Shown here in pieces: positions 15,501 to 25,117 of a stretch of DNA of 64,000 bases (position 1 is its first letter; the number at the start of each line of letters is the position of its first letter). Both the position numbers and the translations under genes were made by a program. The stretch covers positions 1-64,000 of the forward strand of contig JAUJYZ010000448.1 in NCBI GenBank assembly GCA_033675265.1, in the 5' to 3' direction. Under the pieces are notes generated by a model. The model worked only from the letters and a program-made list of their open reading frames with translations, ran no database searches and was not told where the DNA came from. Origin of the DNA: Actinostola sp. cb2023. Lineage: Eukaryota > Cnidaria > Anthozoa > Actiniaria > Actinostolidae.

Positions 15501-15772
15501 AGTTTGAAATGGCTGAATTGACACCAGCTGGAGTTATGCAGTGGCTCACAGGACAGAATCACAAACCCCTCAATGGGGAGATCTTGAAGGTAATTGCACA
15601 TTTTGACCATGACTGCCTTTCTCAAAATCCCAAACACAAAATCTGCTTTCCTCGAGTGGCAGCCTGTTCTCGTGAAATCACTTTCCCAACAGCGCATATG
15701 GGAAATTCTGAAGATTTCCAGCAAGTCTTTCTGTTGGCATATTGCAAGGGTCAAGCTTTTGGGAGGCCATGA
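12543..15772 (+). CDS. zinc-ribbon/HECT-domain E3 ubiquitin ligase, frameshifted
   Basis: Predicted three-exon gene: 12543-12615, 13380-13559 and 13850-15772. Exon 1 encodes a zinc ribbon (FCSSCG then FCSNCG) and ends at donor AAAG/GTTAGT. Exon 2 carries CPTC and CPRC pairs. Both introns are phase 1 and the phases match. Exon 3 encodes a basic linker, a ubiquitin-like-fold-length segment and the HECT domain. In the last open frame (ATG 14129, 547 aa) HECT starts near residue 200 (GEEGVDNGAIAKEF) and the candidate thioester cysteine is Cys513 in AACSREITFP (codon 15665-15667). An acidic-led helix near residues 124-139 resembles a ubiquitin-interacting motif. HECT ligases take ubiquitin from an E2 onto this cysteine and pass it to a substrate, which is unknown here. 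The reading frame shifts by one base near 14112-14128, so this copy is a pseudogene or carries a sequence error. The product resembles G2/M-phase-specific E3 ligase-like proteins of invertebrates. Confidence 0.8.
12616..13379 (+). other. intron 1 of the HECT gene
   Basis: Starts GTTAGT and ends GAATTAG; the acceptor at 13378-13379 was preferred over ACAG at 13361-13363 because only the former matches phase 1 and avoids a TGA. The intron is AT-rich. No exon or repeat of note was seen inside it. Confidence 0.55.
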
Positions 15773-16599
15773 ATCTACAGATACATGTACATTTGCATTC
15801 CAGGCCACTACTATTGTAATTTAACAAGGAACTGCAAGTGTCTGTCCAAACTGATTCCTATTCTCAGAAACATTAACCAAAGTTTGGCAACTTACATTGA
15901 ACTATATTTGTGTTCCAGTTATTGCATTATGTTATGAATGCATCTGATTATTGTTATGAATGCTGATTATGTAAAAGAAATTCTTCATCAATAATGGAGG
16001 CTCACAATAACTGTTACAAGTTGTATTGCTTAGAACAAAACTTTACCAGTCAATGACTGTTGGAAATAATACAGGTTTGACTGTTCAAAGCCTAATTTTG
16101 GCCAGAAGTACAGTATGGACCATTCACCAACCATTATTTTGTATGCTGCAGTGGCATAGACAAAAAGTTGTTGTTCAATTTATATTATTATATAGTAATT
16201 GACTTTATCAGTCATTTGCATTTTTACACTATTTTTGTGCGGTCATCTGGTATCTATTATAGATTTTACATGTACAATGAATTTCTTTCACCAACTACAT
16301 TTATATTAACCTTCAAGTTATCAACAAATAACATGAACCAGTTCATGTGTATAGACTATGAACCATGCTAGCCTATTAACGTGATTAGACCCATTACAGT
16401 TTGCCTCAATGTTACCTACTTTCAAATGTTTGTGTGTGTTTTTTTTGGGGGGGGGGGGGGGGGGGGGGGATCTGGTGCTTCAAGTGTCTCCATATCAATG
16501 AATGTTAACAAGAAATTAAAGAAGCAATATTCAAAGGAATAGTCATGTGGTCAGAAATGAGACAATATTGAACCAATCTGAATAGGTTTATTTCTAGTA
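15773..16599. other. 3' flank between convergent genes, with a G23 tract
   Basis: AT-rich sequence after the HECT stop codon, presumably its 3' untranslated region and the space before the convergent integrase gene. A run of T followed by 23 G lies at 16441-16469. No canonical AATAAA close to the stop was found. No gene was recognised here. Confidence 0.5.
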
Positions 16600-17797
16600 T
16601 TAATTTGAAACTTGAACCAGTGTTTTGTATAATGCAAGTGCATCTTGCCAATTACTTGGTTGTTCTATGGCCAAGTGTTCTTGTGCATATTCAAAATATT
16701 CCTGGTAGTCATTCTTTTCGGGCTCTTCGACAATGTGATGCAAAACATAATTCCTTTGAGTCATCGGTATTTCCATCTTGAAATTTCTGGCTGCACCATG
16801 AAGTTCTGGAAATAAGAACAATGAATCATGGCGCACAGGTATTGTGTTGTGTCTTGATTTCCGAATCCTGTGGGAATTCCAGTGATCTTTCATGTAATCA
16901 AGCTCTTTCTGGAGAACTTTGTTAAAACAGTACCATAAACATTCCATGCAAAGCACAGATGAAGTATCAATCACACCCTGAAACTCTAAATCTGTGAAAA
17001 ACCTTCTCCACCATATAGAATGACTCTTTGAGAAATAAGACCACCATCCTTCAATTCTCTGGTTTCGTGGTGATGCGACATACCTATGTGCATCATGATT
17101 GTCACGAAAGAATGTCTGAATCGCTGCTGCTAGTCCATTTTCGGTTCCTAAATCTGTTATCAATTCTACTGGACAACCCCCAACCTCTGAAACTGTTTCA
17201 ACAAAATATGATGCAATTTTGTCTGGAGAATTGTTTGATCGAGTTACCTCTAGCCATAATATTTTTCGACTGAATCCATCGATTCCACCATGAATTGGAA
17301 AACCCCAATGTTTCAACTTATCGTAACCATCCATATGCCATGCATAGTTTGGCCCAGGATTGTTGTAGGTTCGCCTTTTTAAGCGGTGTCGTTTTTCTTT
17401 CTTCTGTTCCCTCTGGATCCATCTCCTTCAGCAAATCCTGTACAATAATTCGAGGAACCCTTAGACCTTCCATTTCTAGGGTATGCCATATTGCTCGATA
17501 CCCCATAGATGACGAAGGGCCTTGGATCAGCTCACCCATGCGCTTTTGGACCTTCAAAAACTTGTCATTAAAGTTGTCTTCATCTGCAACACCACGCCTC
17601 TTTAACCCATATTGTTTAAATCGTCGTAATAGTGTACTACGACTCATTGGATGCTGATGGCGCTCAGAAAGAAAATGAAGAATATCTTTATATTCGAATC
17701 CACGATTGAAGTAATATTTAATCACCTCTTCTTCGTCAAAATCTCCCCTCTTGTTGGTCATCATCTGTGTCTGAATCTGGCATTTGCTCCTCTTCAC
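16600..17797 (-). CDS. integrase-core (DDE) transposase, frameshifted
   Basis: Two overlapping minus-strand frames belong to one protein. The upstream frame (17797-17318) carries a helix-turn-helix-like N-terminal domain (YFNRGFEYKDILHFLSERHQ, then STLLRRFKQYGLKRRG). The downstream frame (17334-16600, 244 aa) carries an rve/RNase H-like catalytic core: Asp in HMDGYDKLKHWG, then IDGFSRKILWLEV, Asp61 in ITDLGTEN and Glu95 in QRIEGWWSYF, a D-D-E triad with 33 residues between the last two. The frame changes near the T5 tract at 17392-17396 (A5 on the coding strand), so a one-base indel splits the gene; downstream of it the correct frame reads through RHRLKRR and NNPGPNYAWH. The family resembles IS3-like eukaryotic transposases and related host integrase-core proteins. 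It is convergent with the HECT gene. The true start was not settled: an acceptor-like CTTTTAG lies just upstream at about 17816-17822. Confidence 0.75.
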
Positions 17798-18007
17798 TTG
17801 AACGAGCAGATGAGGCTAAAAGTAAAAGGCAGTCGAGAACACACTTAATTACGATTCAATATTAAGTCAAAGGAAGAACGAATGTATATAACAACATAAT
17901 TTGCTAACCTTGACCACAAAAAGAACAAAAATTCGCTTGTAAAGGCAGTTCAGAGGACCCACAGGCTCAACATAACATCGTCTGCAGAGAGGACGCCATT
18001 TTATTTT
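17798..18007. other. island edge before the right satellite arm
   Basis: Short unique sequence upstream of the integrase frame, ending GCCATTTTATTTTT at the first satellite unit. No inverted match to the opposite island edge at 11751 was seen. Confidence 0.4.
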
Positions 18008-21000
18008 TGTATTATGTTACATCAAGGTAGAAAAACGCATCAAGGTCGTATTTATGTTACATCAAGGTAGAAAAACGCATCAAAGTTGTATTATGTTACA
18101 TCAAGGTAGAAAACGCATCAAGGTCGTATTATGTTACATCAAGGTAGAAAACGCATCAAGGTTGTATTATGTTACATCAAGGTAGAAAACGCATCAAGGT
18201 CGTATTTATGTTACATCAAGGTAGAAAAACGCATCAAGGTCGTATTATGTTACATCAAGGTAGAAAACGCATCAAGGTCGTATTTATGTTACATCAAGGT
18301 AGAAAAACGCATCAAGGTTGTATTATGTTACATCAAGGAGGAAAACGCATCAAGGTCGTATTATGTTACATCAAGGTAGAAAACGCATCAAGGTTGTATT
18401 ATGTTACATCAAGGGTAGAAAACGCATCAAGGTCGTATTATGTTACATCAAGGTAGAAAACGCATCAAGGTTGTATTATGTTACATCAAGGTAGAAAACG
18501 CATCAAGGTCGTATTTATGTTACATCAAGGTAGAAAACGCATCAAGGTCGTATTATGTTACATCAAGGTAGAAAACGCATCAAGGTCGTATTATGTTACA
18601 TCAAGGTAGAAAACGCATCGAGGTCGTATTTATGTTACATCAAGGTAGAAAACGCATCAAGGTCGTATTATGTTACATCAAGGTAGAAAACGCATCAAGG
18701 TCGTATTTATGTTACATCAAGGTAGAAAACGCATCAAGGTTGTATTATGTTACATCAAGGTAGAAAACGCATCAAGGTCGTATTATGTTACATCAAGGTA
18801 GAAAACGCATCAAGGTTGTATTATGTTACATCAAGGTAGAAAAACGCATCAAGGTCGTATTATGTTACATCAAGGTAGAAAACGCATCAAGGTTGTATTA
18901 TGTTACATCAAGGTAGAAAACGCATCAAGGTCGTATTTATGTTACATTCAAGGTAGAAAACGCATCAAGGTCGTATTATGTTACATCAAGGTAGAAAATG
19001 CATCAAGGTCGTATTTATGTTACATCAAGGTAGAAAACGCATCAAGGTTGTATTATGTTACATCAAGGAGGAAAACGCATCAAGGTCGTATTATGTTACA
19101 TCAAGGTAGAAAACGCATCAAGGTTGTATTATGTTACATCAAGGTAGAAAACGCATCAAGGTCGTATTATGTTACATCAAGGTAGAAAACGCATCAAGGT
19201 TGTATTATGTTACATCAAGGTAGAAAACGCATCAAGGTCGTATTTATGTTACATCAAGGTAGAAAAACGCATCAAGGTCGTATTATGTTACATCAAGGTA
19301 GAAAACGCATCAAGGTCGTATTATGTTACATCAAGGTAGAAAACGCATCAAGGTCGTATTCTAGTGTTACATCAAGGTAGAAAACGCATCAAGGTTGTAT
19401 TATGTTACATCAAGGTAGAAAAACGCGTCAAGGTTGTATTATGTTACATCAAGGTAGAAAACGCATCAAGGTTGTATTATGTTACATCAAGGTAGAAAAC
19501 GCATCAAGGTCGTATTTATGTTACATCAAGGTAGAAAACGCATCAAGGTCGTATTATGTTACATCAAGGTAGAAAAACGCATCAAGGTCGTATTTATGTT
19601 ACATCAAGGTAGAAAACGCATCAAGGTCGTATTATGTTACATCAAGGTAGAAAACGCATCAAGGTCGTATTTATGTTACATCAAGGTAGAAAACGCATCA
19701 AGGTCGTATTCTAGTGTTACATCAAGGTAGAAAACGCATCAAGGTTGTATTATGTTACATCAAGGTAGAAAACGCATCAAGGTCGTATTATGTTACATCA
19801 AGGTGGAAAACGCATCAAGGTTGTATTATGTTACATCAAGGTAGAAAACGCATCAAGGTCGTATTTATGTTACATCAAGGTAGAAAACGCATCAAGGTCG
19901 TATTATGTTACATCAAGTAGAAAACGCATCAAGGTCGTATTTATGTTACATCAAGGTAGAAAACGCATCAAGGTCGTATTCTAGTGTTACATCAAGGTAG
20001 AAAACGCATCAAGGTTGTATTATGTTACATCAAGGTAGAAAACGCATCAAAGTTGTATTATGTTACATCAAGGTAGAAAACGCATCAAGGTCGTATTATG
20101 TTACATCAAGGTAGAAAACGCATCAAGGTCGTATTTATGTTACATCAAGGTAGAAAACGCATCAAGGTTGTATTATGTTACATCAAGGTAGAAAACGCAT
20201 CAAGGTCGTATTTATGTTACATCAAGGTAGAAAACGCATCAAGGTCGTATTATGTTACATCAAGGTAGAAAAACGCATCAAGGTCGTATTATGTTACATC
20301 AAGGTAGAAAACGCATCAAGGTTGTATTATGTTACATCAAGGTAGAAAACGCATCAAGGTCTTATTATGTTACATCAAGGTAGAAAACGCATCAAGGTTG
20401 TATTATGTTACATCAAGGTAGAAAACGCATCAAGGTTGTATTATGTTACATCAAGGTAGAAAACGCATCAAGGTCGTATTTATGTTACATCAAGGTAGCA
20501 AACGCATCAAGGTTGTATTTATGTTACATCAAGGTAGAAAACGCATCAAGGTCGTATTATGTTACATCAAGGTAGAAAACGCATCGAGGTCGTATTTATG
20601 TTACATCAAGGTAGAAAACGCATCAAGGTCGTATTATGTTACATCAAGGTAGAAAACGCATCAAGGTCGTATTTATTTTACATCAAGGTAGAAAACGCAT
20701 CAAGGTTGTATTATGTTACATCAAGGTAGAAAACGCATCAAGGTCGTATTATGTTACATCAAGGTAGAAAACGCATCAAGGTTGTATTATGTTACATCAA
20801 GGTAGAAAACGCATCAAGGTCGTATTATGTTACATCAAGGTAGAAAATGCATCAAGGTCGTATTTATGTTACATCAAGGTAGAAAACGCATCAAGGTTGT
20901 ATTATGTTACATCAAGGAGGAAAACGCATCAAGGTCGTATTATGTTACATCAAGGTAGAAAACGCATCAAGGTTGTATTATGTTACATCAAGGTAGAAAA

Positions 21001-21140
21001 CGCATCAAGGTCGTATTATGTTACATCAAGGTAGAAAACGCATCAAGGTCGTATTATGTTACATCAAGGTAGAAAACGCATCAAGGTCGTATTTATGTTA
21101 CATCAAGGTAGAAAACGCATCAAGGTCGTATTCTAGTGTT
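18008..21140 (+). repeat. 38/39-bp satellite array, right arm, first part
   Basis: Same satellite as 1-11750 but in the opposite orientation. Marker variants recur: TATTCTAGTGTTAC replacing TATTATGTTAC (near 19360, 19710, 19981, 21133), GGAGGAAAACG (near 18336, 19070, 20915) and GGTAGCAAACG (near 20496). The BEL/Pao element has inserted into one of the CTAGTGTT variants at 21140. Confidence 0.97.
21136..21140. repeat. 5' target-site duplication GTGTT
   Basis: GTGTT immediately before the 5' LTR matches GTGTT at 27694-27698 immediately after the 3' LTR. Removing the element plus one copy restores a normal satellite variant (ATTCTAGTGTTACATCAAGG). Five bases is usual for BEL/Pao. Confidence 0.95.
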
Positions 21141-21549
21141 TGTTACGCACGCTCACCCGTTCTCAATTACATTAGTAATTAATCCCTACTTCTGACGAGG
21201 GAAAGGTTAATGTGCGCTTCGGATTACAGTTTTCGAAAGCTTAAACCACGCGTTTATATCAATCTCCAAATTAATAACACTAAAGTCAACGACGTAAAAG
21301 ACATTGATGCAACTGCCAGACAATCCCCAAACGACTTTGTGAGTATTGTAGGAACATTGTTGTTGTGCCTTTCCATAGATTCATTGTTGTATTTACGTGT
21401 AAATTTGCAGTTGACTTTATCTTCACTCTACCGATCGACCCCGTGTATTGTGATGTAAGTTCAAGAATAAATAAGGGAAACTGGTGAAATCAGTGTGTGG
21501 TGTTTTAAAGCTTAAATCAAGTAACGGCCCGCCACGAGGACGCGAAACA
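21141..21549 (+). repeat. 5' LTR of the BEL/Pao element
   Basis: 409 bp from TGTTACGCAC to GCGAAACA. The polyadenylation signal AATAAA is at 21466-21471. A short open frame inside (21210-21458) is repeated exactly in the other LTR and is not a gene. Confidence 0.95.
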
Positions 21550-21892
21550 GTCAAAAAGTCTACAACCAAGCTACACGAAATCGTCGACTGAAGGACAACA
21601 ACACCGTATTAAACAAAGACAACCGATAGCCATTTATCGAGCGACTGACCGTCTTTGAGAACTTAGCAACCTCAAAATATCAAAGGACAACTATCGAAGT
21701 AGGTAAACCGTCCAAAAGCCCCCCAAAAAGTGATATTTCAAGTAATTTGAAGATTTGAACCACGATTTATTGATGTGTTTGTAATTGTTGGAAATCGCCA
21801 AAGTCATGGAAAGGTCATCCCGCGTGGCGTGCACGAAAACGAGGCTGGCATAATTTGCATACAATTTGCATTTCCACCGGAAGTTCGTGAAA

Positions 21893-22700
21893 ATGCCACC
21901 AAAGATCGATGTAAGAAACTCTCCTTGGGAAGATGAGGAACTCAATTCACAGTTTTGGTGAATTGTTAGAAGAATTTGACGTTTTGTTCGCAACAAAACC
22001 ACATTTAGAAAGGCTAACAACTGTATTTGACGAGATTGAAACCAAGTACAGAAGTATTAAGAAACTTCAAGAGAATATCGCTAATAAGTTGTTTGATGCA
22101 GATGATGGAGATGATCGTTTGAAAGACATTGAAATCGCTGGATCTAAAGTTAAAAACGACTATGTACAATTGGCACAAAAATACGCTACATATCAGAAAG
22201 AATTTAATCTACAAAAAGGTCATGAATCTACTACTGCCAAGTCAGAACAAGATGCCATAGACGCCATGACCGCGGCAGTAACAAAGATGGCAGAATCTTT
22301 AGGATCAAAGCCTAATACAAGTGCTCTTGAAAGGTTGCCAGTACCAGTCTGGGATGGAAACCGTAGAACGTACAGAACCTGGAAAAAGGAATTTAATCAC
22401 TCAATGAGCAAATATGGACAAGATCCAGATGAACAACTACAGCGATTTCGAAAAGCGATGCCCAAAGGCTACTGGTGGACCGAGCAAGTGAAGACCTGTA
22501 AGACTATCGTCCAAGCTTGGAGTATCCTTGATGTAGAATTTGAAGATAAGCGGAAGCTTATGGACACTCTCCTCGCAGAGATAAACAACTTGAAACCTGT
22601 CAAGCAAGACTCAAAGTCTCTCACAATGTTCGCTACAACCGTCCAAAGGTACGTCAACGACATGGAAGACAATGGCTGTTCTGTGAAACAACGCTTCTGA
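21893..22700 (+). CDS. gag: BEL/Pao gag N-terminal region, frameshifted
   Basis: A likely start at ATG 21893 (MPPKIDVRNSPWEDEE) runs 22 codons to a TGA. The following frame from ATG 21933 (255 aa) continues as a coiled-coil-like segment and then a DUF1759-like stretch (LPVPVWDGNRRTYRTWKKEF). The switch sits at the T4 tract 21953-21956. A second break near 22690 ends this frame before the zinc-knuckle part, which lies in another frame. Gag packages the RNA into particles in the cytoplasm. Whether the breaks are real or base-calling errors cannot be told here. Confidence 0.8.
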
Positions 22701-22713
22701 ATCACCGTTCTTT

Positions 22714-23808
22714 ATGTCTCAACTTTTATCCAAGCTCGATTCCCGAGACAACGTAGATTTTGGGAGAGAGATGAAAAGACAGAGTAAAGAAGAAAATGTG
22801 GAAAATCTGTTGGATTGGCTACATCAAGAAGCGAGTCTTCGGTCTAGAGGAAAGATAGATGTTGAAAACGACGACAAGATAGAACGGAGCCAACGAGTAG
22901 TTCATCAAAACAGAACGGAAAACCATGCCAACGCTACCTCAGTTCCCGATGACGAAACCTGCCCACTTGGATGTACTGAAAAGCACCTGCTCCCAGCATG
23001 CCCTGCTTACCAGAGCTCAACCGTGAGTCAACGATGGGATGCAGTCAAAAAGCACCAAAGGTGTCGGAAGTGTTTGAGGTCTCATCACACCAACGATTGT
23101 AAGAGAGCGGATGGTACATCTTGTGATAAGTGCGAAAAGAATCACCATCGTTCTCTGCACAATGAAAAGAGATATACTTCTAGTTCCAATCTGAATCCTA
23201 ACGCATCTCCATTCTCAGGTGAACAGGTTGCTGCGAACAACAACAACATCCAAGGCAGTACCGGCAAAGAGGAGAACAGTGTGAAGATAGTCACTGGGTT
23301 GTGCCCAGTGCAACAAATCAAAATCCAAGACGTCAACGGAGAGTTCATCGAAATCCTTGCAATGTTGGACAGCGGTTCTAACACAAGTCTATTATCCAAA
23401 AGGACAGCCAAGCACCTTGGACTCACAGGACCATCAACTCACCTTACAATGAATCTCGCTGGAGGAAAAACAAAATCAGAAATGGCAACCTTACTTCAAA
23501 TTGTACTTGCTCCAACAGCAGAAGAAAGCATCACAAAGACACTCCAGGTCTACACAGTAGGCAGACCATGTGGCAACGCCAAAACAATCTCAAGAAAGCG
23601 TGTAGAAGAGTATTCCCATCTCAAACCAGTAACCGATAAACTTCACCTTTCAGGTGGAACAATAGATTTACTCATAGGAACTGACTTTGCTGATGCGTTT
23701 ATTGACATCCATACTCTCTCTGGAGAATCAGGAGACCCCATTGCCAAGAGAAAACTGTTTTGGTTGGTATGCAATGGGACAGTTCGATTCAACGATGACC
23801 ACAGATGA
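22714..23808 (+). CDS. BEL/Pao gag C-terminus, zinc knuckles and aspartic protease
   Basis: A 364-residue open frame. It starts within the gag C-terminal region (MSQLLSKLDSRDN), then shows Cys/His clusters (CPLGCTEKH, CRKCLRSHHTNDC, CDKCEKNHH) typical of the nucleic-acid-binding part of BEL elements. A retropepsin-type active site follows (AMLDSGSNTSLL) with the later IDLLIGTDF strand. The frame ends at 23808; recognisable sequence continues in the next frame (VGTVSVVEDIKKLL) up to an in-frame TGA at 23918-23920. Confidence 0.85.
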   Translation: MSQLLSKLDSRDNVDFGREMKRQSKEENVENLLDWLHQEASLRSRGKIDVENDDKIERSQRVVHQNRTENHANATSVPDDETCPLGCTEKHLLPACPAYQSSTVSQRWDAVKKHQRCRKCLRSHHTNDCKRADGTSCDKCEKNHHRSLHNEKRYTSSSNLNPNASPFSGEQVAANNNNIQGSTGKEENSVKIVTGLCPVQQIKIQDVNGEFIEILAMLDSGSNTSLLSKRTAKHLGLTGPSTHLTMNLAGGKTKSEMATLLQIVLAPTAEESITKTLQVYTVGRPCGNAKTISRKRVEEYSHLKPVTDKLHLSGGTIDLLIGTDFADAFIDIHTLSGESGDPIAKRKLFWLVCNGTVRFNDDHR

Positions 23809-23920
23809 TGTACCACGTGTACAGTCGGTGAACGTGGGGACAGTGAGTGTCGTTGAAGACATCAAGAAACTTCTTTGTCAGGACCAGTTAGGGATCAAAC
23901 CAACAAGGCTTTGTACCTGA

Positions 23921-25117
23921 ACCACCGAAGGCACTCTACGCGAGAACAAGTTTATTAAGTCCCTTTCTGATTCAACCACTCTAGTAGACGGACGAGTTCA
24001 GGTTAAGATGCCGTGGAAAGAAAATGGACCTCCGAAGCAGAGCAACTATGACATCGCACTCAAGAGAATGTATTCATCGGAAAGGACTTTCAAGAAAAGA
24101 AACTGCTTCGACATCGTAGAGGAAGAAGTCCAAAAGCTCGTCGGCCAGGGTTTCGTAACAAAAGTACCTCAAGAAGAAGTAGATCACAATAAGCAAGAGT
24201 GGTATTTACCCTTACAAGCCGTATTCACGCCGGAGAAGACAACAAAGGTACGCCTTGTGTTTGATGCCTCTGCCAAAGGCCATGATGGTTTGTCCTTGAA
24301 CGACCATTTGGAAAAGGGTCCTAACTACATCAATAGCCTGACAGATGTTCTCATAGCTTGGAGATGGGATAATGTCGCATATTCAGGGGACATCCGCAAG
24401 ATGTTCAACCAAGTCATGGTGCACCAGGATGATCAAGTCTACCATAGGTTCCTTTGGAGAAAGGACCCAAGTGAGCAACCCACTGTTTACCAATGGCTCA
24501 GACTGAGTTTTGGTGACAAACCTGCACCTGACATTGCAACCAACTCCATTAACATGTTGGCAAAATCATCTCAAGCACTTCTTCCTGAAGCCTCAAAAGA
24601 GCTTCAGGAGCATGCGTATGTAGACGATATTGCTGGCTCTAAACTACAAGAGTCAGAAGCTAAGCAAGTCACAAAGGACATGGACACTATACTTGCAAAA
24701 GGACAGTTTGAAATCAAAGCCTGGCATTCTAATCATAAGGATATTGACCAGTCGGACGGAGAGGAGTCCGTAGATTTACTCGGCCACCGATGGGACAAGA
24801 AGCATGACACATTCTCCTTCAAGAAAAATGAAATCGTTTCTTGTCATGAACATTTAACAAAGAGAAATTGCTTAGCAATCCTGGCGCAACTGTGGGATCC
24901 CATCGGCCTCGTGTCACCAGTCACAGTCAAGTTCAGAATAGACTTGCAGGAGCTGTGGAGTTCAGGATTTGTCTGGGATGAGATTCTACCTGAGAGTGTT
25001 CAACAAAAATGGATGGAAAGCATACAGTCCATGAACGACCTTTTGTCATTTAAGTTTGACCGTCAGCTAAAACCCAGTAACTCACTAGGAGCTCCGGAAA
25101 TCCATGGATTTCTCTGA
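23921..25117 (+). CDS. pol: BEL/Pao reverse transcriptase segment
   Basis: Open in one frame from the codon after the TGA at 23918-23920; the first ATG is at 24008. Reverse transcriptase motifs are visible in order: VRLVFDASAK, SGDIRKMFNQV, LSFGDKPAPD and the catalytic YVDDIAGS. BEL elements commonly have YVDD. The frame ends at 25117 just inside the RNase H region, where HGF should run on into SDGGELAYGAVV; the continuation is in the frame that starts at 25104, so a single-base insertion lies near 25110. Confidence 0.9.
   Translation, partial: TTEGTLRENKFIKSLSDSTTLVDGRVQVKMPWKENGPPKQSNYDIALKRMYSSERTFKKRNCFDIVEEEVQKLVGQGFVTKVPQEEVDHNKQEWYLPLQAVFTPEKTTKVRLVFDASAKGHDGLSLNDHLEKGPNYINSLTDVLIAWRWDNVAYSGDIRKMFNQVMVHQDDQVYHRFLWRKDPSEQPTVYQWLRLSFGDKPAPDIATNSINMLAKSSQALLPEASKELQEHAYVDDIAGSKLQESEAKQVTKDMDTILAKGQFEIKAWHSNHKDIDQSDGEESVDLLGHRWDKKHDTFSFKKNEIVSCHEHLTKRNCLAILAQLWDPIGLVSPVTVKFRIDLQELWSSGFVWDEILPESVQQKWMESIQSMNDLLSFKFDRQLKPSNSLGAPEIHGFL

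Noticed and set aside
11751..18007. Terminal inverted repeats at the edges of the HECT/integrase island itself
   Set aside because: I compared both edges and saw no match; if the island is mobile, the symmetry is in the satellite arms.
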